Source of the DNA: JADKBO01 sp037968395
GTDB lineage: Bacteria > Bacteroidota > Bacteroidia > Chitinophagales > Saprospiraceae
Direction: 5' to 3'
Length of the DNA stretch: 5,854 nt
NCBI GenBank assembly: GCA_037968395.1
Contig: JBBKVK010000170.1
Span: forward strand, 1 to 5,854
The notes beneath the pieces are model-generated. The model did no database searches and was not told the DNA's origin. It saw only the letters and a list, made by a program, of their open reading frames with translations. The position numbers and the translations under genes were made by a program. Of the stretch, positions 1 through 5,054 are shown one piece after another. Each line of letters opens with the position of its first letter. The stretch's first letter is position 1.

Positions 1-42
1 GACGTAGCGACAGCAAGTCTGATCTCATATCACTTGTTATCA
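1..42 (-). other. attC-like site, truncated (R'' side only)
   Basis: Immediately after the stop codon at 45-43 the minus strand reads TGATAACAAGTGATATG. The TGATAAC box (42-36) is the R'' candidate and is followed by AA, giving the TAACAA start shared with the other two sites. Its partner R' box would lie to the left of position 1, so the fold cannot be tested. The box does not fit the textbook RYYYAAC consensus except for the invariant AAC. The call rests on the shared start and on its perfect complement at 716-725. Confidence 0.6.
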
Positions 43-693
43 TTATTCCTTTATCTTCTTTTCGTTTTCAAGTAATCTTAATAACTCATCGTTACAATTC
101 AATTTAAGAATTACTAGCTCATTAAATATGGACATTGTTTTAATTACAACGGAGTCGCTTCCCATTTCATATTTGACAGAATTTCCATTTAATATCGCTC
201 TTTTTAATGATGTTACTAATCCATATCCATACAGTACACCCATTCTAGAGTCGGTCATATAATAATTAAATTCTTGAATTGATGATTGTTTCCACATAAG
301 TTCTTTAGGTGTATACGCTTTGAATTGCTCTTTAATTTCCCTTCTTATATTGAGATAATCTATTTTGATACCAAGTATCTCTTTCAACTCTTGGTTAGCA
401 ATGGCATTTATGTCCCATGATCCTGTTTCTATTAAAACCAATTCACGAATCAATTCCCGTTGATTTTCAGATTCTTGATTTCGATGAAGCATTGATATAT
501 TAATTTCTTGTTCTTTTAATCTGTTAACCGCTATTGGAATACAAACCCCAGTCCCTACATACTCTCTAAGTAAAAATGCTATTTCATTTAGTTCTAGTTG
601 TTCGATGTTCTTTTTTACCAAAATTTTAGTTCTTTCTGATAAGTCTGAACCTGTTGAAGTTAGCTGAGATATTGTCTGATTTTTGCCGAACAA
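43..693 (-). CDS. Cassette-borne hypothetical protein, N-terminal half resembling CDI immunity proteins
   Basis: This 216-residue soluble protein has no signal peptide or membrane segment. Residues 30-95 follow the pattern of contact-dependent growth inhibition immunity proteins as I remember it: a hydrophobic helix (LELNEIAFLLREYVG), a strand-like GVCIPIAVNRLKE where that family has YLVPLALExLE, then RELIRELVLIETGSW where it has GDLLxAVL...W. Residues 140-216 match nothing I recognise. If the likeness is real, it would bind and neutralise a toxin domain in the cytoplasm. No toxin gene is visible, so it would be an orphan. The start is TTG at 693 after an A-rich stretch; the frame is open back to 714 but has no upstream ATG, and the next Met is residue 68. 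It is the only gene of its cassette: 26 bp separate the upstream site's R' box from the start codon, and the stop codon abuts the R'' box of the next site. The family call is a weak resemblance from memory; the coding call is firm. Confidence 0.8.
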   Translation of the reverse strand: MFGKNQTISQLTSTGSDLSERTKILVKKNIEQLELNEIAFLLREYVGTGVCIPIAVNRLKEQEINISMLHRNQESENQRELIRELVLIETGSWDINAIANQELKEILGIKIDYLNIRREIKEQFKAYTPKELMWKQSSIQEFNYYMTDSRMGVLYGYGLVTSLKRAILNGNSVKYEMGSDSVVIKTMSIFNELVILKLNCNDELLRLLENEKKIKE

Positions 694-718
694 TTTATTT
701 TCTGATTTTATTGATTAA

Positions 719-788
719 TGATAACGCCCCAAGCTATGTGGCGGCTCGTCCTGATAAGGCGAGCTGATCATCATAGCTGTTGTTAGCT
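719..788 (-). other. attC-like recombination site, 70 bp
   Basis: On the minus strand the site begins with R'' AGCTAAC (788-782) and ends with R' GTTATCA (725-719). Between them is an imperfect palindrome. The outer arm AGCTATG pairs with CATAGCT (732-738 with 772-778), and the inner arm GCTCG pairs with CGAGC (744-748 with 760-764), extended two pairs by a G-T wobble and a C-G, leaving a 7-base loop at 751-757. Unpaired bases separate the two arms, as in attC sites that are recombined as a folded single strand. The 70 bp length is within the usual attC range. The predicted crossover is between G725 and T724. Confidence 0.75.
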
Positions 789-1128
789 TTTGCTTTCTTT
801 TATTTTTTCATTTTCTCTGTCCACTTTCTCCTAAAACAGCCCCTTATCTTTTCACTTTCATACTAAAATTCCTCTTTCCCAAGACTCTATTCTTTTAAGC
901 TTCAAGGTACAACGGACCGGTTAATTACCGAAGGTCTTAAGTAGTCCAAATCAATGAATCAAAAAGACGGTGTGGCGGCTTTTCAAAGATTATCGCAACT
1001 AAGATAAACACATTTTCTTATTCACCAGCTTCTTAGATGTTTCATTTTACTAATCCTTCTATTAAGTGGCCCAATTCTGTGAGCGGATCTATCCATCGAA
1101 GTACTACTTAAAAATCTGTAAAAGTTAA
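725..1128 (-). mobile_element. Integron-type cassette without a recognisable gene (404 bp)
   Basis: The cassette is bounded by the crossover points of the two flanking attC-like sites. Its reciprocal ends are 782-791 and 1120-1129 (AAAAGCTAAC against AAAAGTTAAC, 9/10, the one difference allowing a wobble pair). Between the sites (789-1122) I find no credible coding region on either strand. The best minus-strand frame gives 24 residues from ATG at 1097, and the best plus-strand one gives 17 residues from 954; neither has a recognisable sequence. The only structure I see is a hairpin-forming stretch at 915-936. There is no TAnnTTTG promoter element on the minus strand. The cassette could carry an RNA, a regulatory site or a decayed gene. 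Confidence 0.65.
915..936. repeat. Small imperfect inverted repeat inside the gene-less cassette
   Basis: On the plus strand GACC (915-918) and GGTC (933-936) enclose a second pairing, CGGT (918-921) with ACCG (927-930), leaving an AT-rich loop and a 3-base bulge. It is the most structured spot in an otherwise featureless cassette. No T-run follows on either strand, so it is not an obvious terminator. It may be chance. Confidence 0.3.
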
Positions 1129-1192
1129 CGGTTTGGCTGTATCGGGAGTCGTGACGAAGGAGCGATTTCCTGATCACAGCTTGTTATAGCCC
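1123..1192 (-). other. attC-like recombination site, 70 bp
   Basis: The minus strand begins with GGGCTATAAC (1192-1183, R'' = CTATAAC) and ends with R' GTTAACT (1129-1123). The arms are GCTGT plus ATCGGGA (1136-1147) pairing with TCCTGAT, one extra base (C1175), then ACAGC (1168-1180). The single unpaired base in a long stem recalls the extrahelical bases that orient attC recombination. The site starts 5 bp after the stop codon of the peroxidase gene. The predicted crossover is between G1129 and T1128. The R boxes keep the invariant AAC and GTT. Confidence 0.75.
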
Positions 1193-1197
1193 GTATT

Positions 1198-2223
1198 TTA
1201 TTTGAATGGATTGGAGAATTTCTTGTCTGATATAAATTCATAATCAGTTAATGTGTGAAGAAATTCAATTATTAAATCCTTTTCTATATCAGACAATTCG
1301 ATTTTTTCTCTTAATACCCAATCAATTTCAGGATGATCTTTAATACCGATTGTGTAATGATCAATTACTTCTTCAAGGGATTCAAACCTACCATCATGCA
1401 TATAAGGGCTAGTCAGACTAATATTTCTTAATGTTGGTACTTTGAATTTCCCATTACCAGCTCCTTCATCTTCATAGTCCAACTCTAGACCTATATTAGT
1501 AGCTCTTCTCCAAGATGCAGAGTAGTGGTCACCTTTATGACATTGTCCACATTTGGCTTTGCCAAAAAACAGTTCTTTTCCTGCCAATTCATTAGCGGTA
1601 AAGTTTGTGAAGTCTATATCTTTTCCTTTATCAAATTTTGAATTATAGGATATTAAGGAAGCCACAAATGTAGTGATGGATTCTTCAATGTTTGATTCAG
1701 ATATTGGTTCATTGAATACTTCTTGAAATAAATTATTGTATTCTTCGATTTCAGCTAGCTTATTTACCAAACTTTGTATATCTCTCATTCCCATCTCAAT
1801 ATGATTAGAAATTGGGTTCAATATGTGGTCTTCCAGCTTTCCTGAATGTCCCTCCCAAAAATGTGAAACTTGATATGCATTGTTTACTAGTGACATTGAA
1901 TTTCTTGAAGTTTCATAATTCTTTACACCTTTACTAAATCTCTTATTATCCGCAAAGCCATTTTCTTGATTGTGACAATTTGCACATGCTATTGAATTAT
2001 TTTGAGATAATTTATTGTCGTAAAACAGGATTCTTCCTAATGCTGCTATTTGGTCATGGTTTTGATTCCCTTGATAACTTGTTTGATTGTAAGGAATCTC
2101 AGATTCGAAATAATCAAAATCTGATATAATCAATGCTGCAGGTTCGAATTCTGAATTATTTTCAATTGACTGACAAGAAGTAGCTAAAATAGTAATTAGG
2201 ATTAGAATTTGAATGTTCTTCAT
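1198..2223 (-). CDS. Di-haem cytochrome c peroxidase / MauG-family lipoprotein
   Basis: The predicted 341-residue protein starts at ATG 2223 (MKNIQ); ATG 2229 two codons upstream is an equal alternative. A lipoprotein signal with lipobox ATSC (Cys17) places it in the envelope. Two c-type haem motifs are visible: CANCH (80-84) and CGQCH (225-229). Family landmarks also seen: LGRILFYD (62-69), FWEGHSGKLED (122-132, usual form FWDGR..LEEQ), NHIEMG (140-145, with the Glu equivalent to the catalytic acid), and VPTLRN...PYMHDGR (262-279). Such enzymes reduce H2O2 with electrons from small cytochromes, or oxidise protein or small-molecule substrates as MauG does. At the place where classical peroxidases have the Met ligand of the second haem, this protein appears to have Tyr (EVIDHY, Tyr290), as in MauG. 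The gene follows the barrel gene by 4-10 bp, so they are probably one operon. An attC-like site begins right after the stop. Confidence 0.93.
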   Translation of the reverse strand: MKNIQILILITILATSCQSIENNSEFEPAALIISDFDYFESEIPYNQTSYQGNQNHDQIAALGRILFYDNKLSQNNSIACANCHNQENGFADNKRFSKGVKNYETSRNSMSLVNNAYQVSHFWEGHSGKLEDHILNPISNHIEMGMRDIQSLVNKLAEIEEYNNLFQEVFNEPISESNIEESITTFVASLISYNSKFDKGKDIDFTNFTANELAGKELFFGKAKCGQCHKGDHYSASWRRATNIGLELDYEDEGAGNGKFKVPTLRNISLTSPYMHDGRFESLEEVIDHYTIGIKDHPEIDWVLREKIELSDIEKDLIIEFLHTLTDYEFISDKKFSNPFK

Positions 2224-2233
2224 GATCATGATT

Positions 2234-2920
2234 TTAAAAACTATAGAATAGTATAATTGATCCAGGTAAATCAAAGATATCCTTTACAGCAATATTTGTA
2301 TCTCGGAAATTCCGTGTGGGATCGAAGTCTGATTTAAAACTATCAATGCCATACTCAAAATTAAGATATATTCCTGCTTCAGTATAAATGCTTACTCTTT
2401 TAGAAATTTTATATTCCAATCCTAAAAAGGGCCCAATTGAAGCAGATATCGTTTGATCTAAGTTCGTGTTGAAACTTTCTCCATCAGGATCATTAGAGTC
2501 TAGATTTGATCTTTGATTTAGGAAATAATTGAGTAATACTTCTGTTCCATACAGAATATATCCACGCTTAAAAACATTCTTGCGTTTCCCTTTACTTATC
2601 TTGTAATCAAGATTGAATCTGGCATCATCTCTGTCGATATCAGATTCATTGTTTTCAAAATTCCCAAAAACATCAATGTCAAAAGCGTGCCTCGTAAATT
2701 TCTCATTTTCATTGTACTTAATGAAGTGAAATAGATAATTTCCTCTGGATCCAATAGTATTGTCAAAGGGTAAAAAATTATTAATGAATGTTGCATCTAT
2801 ACCTGTAGATTTGTAAAAAGTATCCTGTTTAACATTCTGAGAGTAACCTGAGGTCATACAGAATAACAATACTGTTGTAAGTAAAAAATCTTTAAGAGTT
2901 TCTTTATTCATTTTGTTCAT
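2234..2920 (-). CDS. Small outer-membrane beta-barrel protein, unknown function
   Basis: This is a 228-residue exported protein. It has a signal peptide (LLTTVLLFCMTSGYSQ, cleavage expected near residue 28, the SQ ending common in Bacteroidota). About eight alternating-hydrophobic strands follow, for example STGIDATFINNFLP (38-51), RHAFDIDVFGNF (77-88), RGYILYGTEVLLNYFLN (119-135), ISASIGPFLGLEYKIS (158-173) and VSIYTEAGIYLNFEYGI (176-192). The C-terminus is FYSF; a terminal Phe is the BAM-recognised signature of barrels. This suggests an eight-strand barrel like other small Bacteroidota outer-membrane proteins. Met1 (2920) and Met4 (2911) are both possible; Met1 follows an A-rich stretch. 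It is the first gene of the cassette and of a probable operon with the peroxidase gene. I do not recognise a specific family or function; a structural or anchoring partner for the peroxidase is inference only. Confidence 0.88.
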   Translation of the reverse strand: MNKMNKETLKDFLLTTVLLFCMTSGYSQNVKQDTFYKSTGIDATFINNFLPFDNTIGSRGNYLFHFIKYNENEKFTRHAFDIDVFGNFENNESDIDRDDARFNLDYKISKGKRKNVFKRGYILYGTEVLLNYFLNQRSNLDSNDPDGESFNTNLDQTISASIGPFLGLEYKISKRVSIYTEAGIYLNFEYGIDSFKSDFDPTRNFRDTNIAVKDIFDLPGSIILFYSF

Positions 2921-2936
2921 TTTTTTGATTTTATGT

Positions 2937-2946
2937 GGGCTATAAC
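2937..2946 (-). other. Cassette boundary: R'-type box, possible attI-like junction
   Basis: On the minus strand this reads GTTATAGCCC and is the exact inverse of the R'' end at 1183-1192. The crossover is predicted between G2946 and T2945. Upstream on the minus strand (CATATGACTTA) there is no matching second arm within about 130 bp. It is therefore not a normal complete attC; an attI-type site or a degraded site would fit. Confidence 0.5.
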
Positions 2947-3023
2947 TAAGTCATATGTGCACATTTCCTATATGCCTATTACACACTTCTAACTTATTAT
3001 GTACTTGATTATCAATGAGATGT

Positions 3024-3040
3024 AAAAACAAGGCGTTTTT
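3024..3040. repeat. AT-rich hairpin in the leader
   Basis: AAAAAC (3024-3029) pairs with GTTTTT (3035-3040) around a five-base AAGGC loop. If transcription starts near 3066, this would form in the 5' leader of the barrel-peroxidase transcript. The stem has only one G-C pair, so it is too weak to call a terminator. Confidence 0.25.
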
Positions 3041-3071
3041 TAACGGGTACATGGTTCCAAATTTGGTTTTC

Positions 3072-3079
3072 CAAATATA
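3072..3079 (-). promoter_or_regulatory. Candidate Bacteroidota -7 promoter element for the barrel-peroxidase operon
   Basis: The minus strand reads TATATTTG, an exact match to the TAnnTTTG -7 consensus, and it is the only such match on that strand between 2921 and 3299. A TTTG at 3109-3106 could be the -33 element, but the 26-base gap is longer than the usual 19-23. A start near 3066 would give a leader of about 145 bases and would place the promoter outside the cassette, like the Pc promoter of integrons. The palindrome CCAAATTTGG (3057-3066) and the hairpin ATTTGG-TTTT-CCAAAT (3061-3076) overlap the likely start and could be an operator. Confidence 0.35.
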
Positions 3080-3299
3080 AGAAATATTACTTATTAAAAT
3101 ACATACAAACAGTATTTTTTAAGTAGCGAGGTCGAAGCTTTTGGGTGAAAATTTATGTACTATTTTTAACAATCAGAACACATAACTCTCAGATTGATTT
3201 TAGCAGGTTAGGAGGGCAACAACAGAAAAGTTATTACGATTACAGTTTGCTTATACTGTTTTCAAATGTCACCGCAAGGGTTTAGTGTACATCACTCCC

Positions 3300-4436
3300 C
3301 TACTCCTTTGCATCAAAACGGTAGAAGGACTTCCCATCAAATCCGTAGACGGAACCTTCTCCAATGCTGTACCAAAGGTTGCCACTCTTGTCTTTGTATA
3401 TTACTTTTACGAGGTCAATTTTTAGTGATTTGTCTTGGGTAAAGTGAGTGAGTTTATCACCATCGTACCGCCAAACTCCACTGCCAAATGTACCAAACCA
3501 AAGATCGCCATTATTATCTTGATTGATGCATTGATAGCTTGTCTTAAAATCATTAATCAAATCGTCCTTGCTGTGCTTTAGGCTATATTCTTGTTTGAAA
3601 TTGTATAAGGAATCTCCTTCCAAGTAATTTAAATTAAATCTGTTGTTGGTAATCCATGTTCGGCCAGTATTGTCTTGAAATACACTTCGACAGATGCCGA
3701 TCTCGTCCTTTTTATTGATGAGGGTAAAGGATTTACCGTCGTATCTAAAAGTGCCGTTGCCCATGGTGCCAATCCATACATTGCCTACATTGTCTTTATA
3801 CAATTCAGAGACTCCGTCGTTTTTTTGGACAAATGGAGGAGGCAGTTTTAGAAAAACCAATTTATCGTCTTCTAACCGATAAACGCCCAGCCTATCATGA
3901 TATCCAAACCACAGATGATCCAAATCCTCCTTCCATACTGCTCTAGATCTATCTAAGGGCAAGGGGCGTTCTTCATCGACCTTCATCGGCTCAAAGGATT
4001 GTCCATTAAACTTACAGACTCCATTGTCACCAGTCACGATGTAGATGTTGCCATTTCTATCTTCTTGGATGCAGCCCACTTGATTGCCCCCATTTATCAA
4101 TTTGGTGATATTCCAATCTAGACCTGGAGCGAACTCTCGATCAATACCCTCTGGCAGCCCATGCCCTACCGTGAAATAGATGTACTCTTTTCCATCGTAT
4201 CTACAAAGTCCATCTCCATGCGAACCAAACCAAAAATTGCCTTTGCTGTCTTCAAAAATGGAGGTGATCATGACACTCATTTGCAAGACAGAATCCACTC
4301 TGGGTTGCCCATCTATGACCTTACCAGTATTAGATGATTCTATGGTATTGGTCTTAGATAGTTGGCTGCCGCATGATGTTGCTACTAGGATAACAATCAA
4401 CAGATAGAATTTGGAGGAAAAAAATGATTGATTCAT
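3300..4436 (-). CDS. Two-component-regulator-type beta-propeller lipoprotein (seven repeats)
   Basis: A 378-residue protein with a lipoprotein signal (YLLIVILVATSC, lipid-bearing Cys22). Seven repeats of about 30 residues follow, with the Reg_prop pattern xxEDxxGNxWxGTxxxGxxRYDGKxFxxF. They begin near residues 59, 121, 167, 210, 250, 302 and 344, enough for one seven-bladed propeller. Clear examples are GNFWFGSHGDGLCRYDGK (66-83), GNVWIGTMGNGTFRYDGK (218-235) and GDLWFGTFGSGVWRYDGD (310-327). In hybrid two-component systems such repeats form the periplasmic sensor. Here no transmembrane helix, histidine kinase or regulator follows, so the protein is a free-standing lipid-anchored propeller, presumably binding a ligand or partner protein in the envelope. 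ATG 4436 follows an A-rich run and gives an intact signal peptide. A TAnnTTTG element (TACTTTTG) sits only 17 bp upstream. Specific ligand unknown. Confidence 0.92.
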   Translation of the reverse strand: MNQSFFSSKFYLLIVILVATSCGSQLSKTNTIESSNTGKVIDGQPRVDSVLQMSVMITSIFEDSKGNFWFGSHGDGLCRYDGKEYIYFTVGHGLPEGIDREFAPGLDWNITKLINGGNQVGCIQEDRNGNIYIVTGDNGVCKFNGQSFEPMKVDEERPLPLDRSRAVWKEDLDHLWFGYHDRLGVYRLEDDKLVFLKLPPPFVQKNDGVSELYKDNVGNVWIGTMGNGTFRYDGKSFTLINKKDEIGICRSVFQDNTGRTWITNNRFNLNYLEGDSLYNFKQEYSLKHSKDDLINDFKTSYQCINQDNNGDLWFGTFGSGVWRYDGDKLTHFTQDKSLKIDLVKVIYKDKSGNLWYSIGEGSVYGFDGKSFYRFDAKE

Positions 4437-4452
4437 TTGATTATTTTATTTT

Positions 4453-4460
4453 CAAAAGTA
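4453..4460 (-). promoter_or_regulatory. Possible -7 promoter element for the propeller gene
   Basis: The minus strand reads TACTTTTG, an exact TAnnTTTG match, ending 16 bases before the ATG at 4436. That would leave a leader of roughly ten bases, unusually short. No TTTG is seen at the -33 distance. In an AT-rich intergenic region a chance match is quite possible. Confidence 0.25.
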
Positions 4461-4491
4461 GTTCAATTCATTCTAATCGCTCACTTATAAT

Positions 4492-4520
4492 AGTAAAAGC
4501 ATGTAAAACAATGTAAAAGA
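4492..4520. repeat. Three near-tandem 10-bp repeats upstream of the propeller gene
   Basis: The plus strand reads AGTAAAAGC, ATGTAAAACA, ATGTAAAAGA in succession, a GTAAAA core repeated three times with spacing close to one helical turn. It lies 56-84 bp upstream of the propeller start codon, a plausible position for an activator or repressor site. No known regulator's motif is recognised. Confidence 0.35.
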
Positions 4521-4521
4521 G

Positions 4522-4562
4522 GTCTATATGGGTAGTAATACAATGTGTACTATACGATGTAG
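4522..4562. repeat. Imperfect dyad between the propeller gene and the small membrane gene
   Basis: GTCTA (4522-4526) pairs with TAGAC at the far end, and nested inside TAGTA pairs with TACTA around a central ATACAATGTG; unpaired bases lie between the arms. Nearby ATTCC-ATGTT-GGAAT (about 4578-4592) is another short hairpin. Neither is followed by a T-run on the minus strand, so neither is a standard terminator for the upstream small gene. Confidence 0.3.
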
Positions 4563-4629
4563 ACAAAGGCATTCTACATTCCATGTTGGAATCTAAGTGT
4601 AATCATTATACCTTGTTGCATTCGATTTT

Positions 4630-4746
4630 CTAATTTGTCAAAAGATAATAAACCAACGCAAGTACGAACATCATCAAAAAAGAAGAAATCATAATGGCGA
4701 GTGTTTTAGAATATCCTTTCGGAACAATTTGATTTTGATTGTCCAT
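4630..4746 (-). CDS. Probable small single-pass membrane protein (38 aa)
   Basis: From ATG 4746 the frame encodes a short polar head (MDNQNQIVPKGYSKT) followed by a clear transmembrane helix (LAIMISSFLMMFVLALVYYLL) and two residues, ending at TAG. This layout is typical of small inner-membrane proteins. The frame stays open upstream, with ATG at 4797 (55 residues) and TTG at 4863 directly after a stop codon (77 residues); the extra residues look less protein-like, so I prefer the short form. No family is recognised. It is on the same strand as the propeller gene but 193 bp upstream of it, so co-transcription is uncertain. Short length and lack of a recognised homologue keep confidence low. 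Confidence 0.4.
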   Translation of the reverse strand: MDNQNQIVPKGYSKTLAIMISSFLMMFVLALVYYLLTN

Positions 4747-5020
4747 AGATCTGATTAATGGATATAGATTTGTTAATGAATAATGCGGGTTTAACATTCC
4801 AACGCTGTTTCCTTTATCAAACTCTGGAAAGAAATACAAGATCAGTATGTTTGCCCCTTCCAATTACTTTTAATGATTAACCTTCATGATGGTTAGAAAA
4901 TTTCATACTCAGGTAGATACTTCACAAACTAAATGCCAAGAATTCTTTCGGAGTTTTTTCTGTTTTACAAACTTTTACATCATTTAACAGTATTTGTTTA
5001 CACATTGACCTGTCCTGCCT

Positions 5021-5028
5021 TATCTTAG
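5021..5028 (+). promoter_or_regulatory. Possible promoter of the TonB-C-domain gene
   Basis: TATCTTAG matches TAnnTTTG at all but one specified position, and TTTG at 4993-4996 could be its -33 partner, with a 24-base gap slightly above the usual range. The start codon lies 26 bases downstream. This is a weak match, offered because the gene is at the head of its strand and must have a promoter in 4864-5054. Confidence 0.25.
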
Positions 5029-5054
5029 AGTTATTTACCACTAAAAGATGAATT

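Larger units (their letters stand above)
1..724 (-). mobile_element. Integron-type gene cassette (3' end cut by window edge)
   Basis: The cassette starts at the predicted crossover between G725 and T724 and runs leftward through the 216-residue gene into a truncated attC-like site. Its ends are reciprocal: the bases at 36-45, read on the minus strand, are identical to plus-strand 716-725 (TAATGATAAC, 10/10). This is what an R'' box complementary to its own cassette's R' box looks like. The stop codon of the gene lies inside this end repeat, a very compact arrangement. The other arm of the terminal site lies outside the window. Confidence 0.7.
1129..2945 (-). mobile_element. Two-gene integron-type cassette (barrel + peroxidase), 1817 bp
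   Basis: The right boundary is defined by GGGCTATAAC at 2937-2946 on the plus strand, an exact 10/10 inverted copy of 1183-1192, the R'' end of the attC-like site after the peroxidase gene. The pairing implies a single cassette that starts at T2945, 25 bp before the barrel gene's start codon, and carries both genes. At 1.8 kb with two exported-protein genes it is large compared with usual one-gene cassettes. I see no attC palindrome just upstream of 2946, so the left-flanking partner may be an attI-like site or a decayed attC. Confidence 0.65.
2921..3299. other. Non-coding interval upstream of the cassette run
   Basis: These 379 bases hold no convincing coding frame. What can be seen: the cassette boundary repeat at 2937-2946, an AT-rich hairpin at 3024-3040, a candidate -7 promoter element with overlapping palindromes at 3057-3079, and a short inverted repeat ACAGT/ACTGT at 3242-3259. 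No attC-type palindrome and no integrase fragment are apparent. If the cassettes entered by integrase action, the recipient site lies at about 2946. Confidence 0.6.

Noticed and set aside
2224..2274. N-terminal extension of the peroxidase frame to 2274 (17 extra residues).
   Set aside because: It overlaps the end of the barrel gene and would bury the lipoprotein signal peptide; starting at 2223 or 2229 gives a clean signal and tight operon spacing.
2272..2279. TATCTTTG on the minus strand, an exact TAnnTTTG match just upstream of the peroxidase gene.
   Set aside because: It lies within the coding end of the barrel gene, where it encodes DIFD, and has no -33 partner at a normal distance; probably chance.
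2596..2796. A 66-residue minus-strand frame.
   Set aside because: It is an alternative frame inside the barrel gene, without its own start context.
3150..3240. TAAC and GTTAT motifs between the array and the propeller gene, considered as an attC for the propeller gene.
   Set aside because: The sequence between them is not palindromic and no complementary end occurs upstream of the propeller gene, so it does not look like a cassette.
3242..3262. Inverted repeat ACAGT/ACTGT followed by TTTT on the plus strand, as a possible terminator.
   Set aside because: The stem is only 5 bp and no plus-strand gene precedes it; on the minus strand, where a terminator would be needed, no T-run follows.
3694..4407. 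Two plus-strand frames of 62 and 75 residues.
   Set aside because: Both are antisense to the propeller gene and reflect its repeated codons (for example antisense GNVWIGT giving PMVPIHTLPT-type text).
4873..4892. TAACC/GGTTA inverted repeat as another attC-like site.
   Set aside because: It spans only about 18 bp, lacks a second pair of arms, and has no reciprocal partner marking a cassette.
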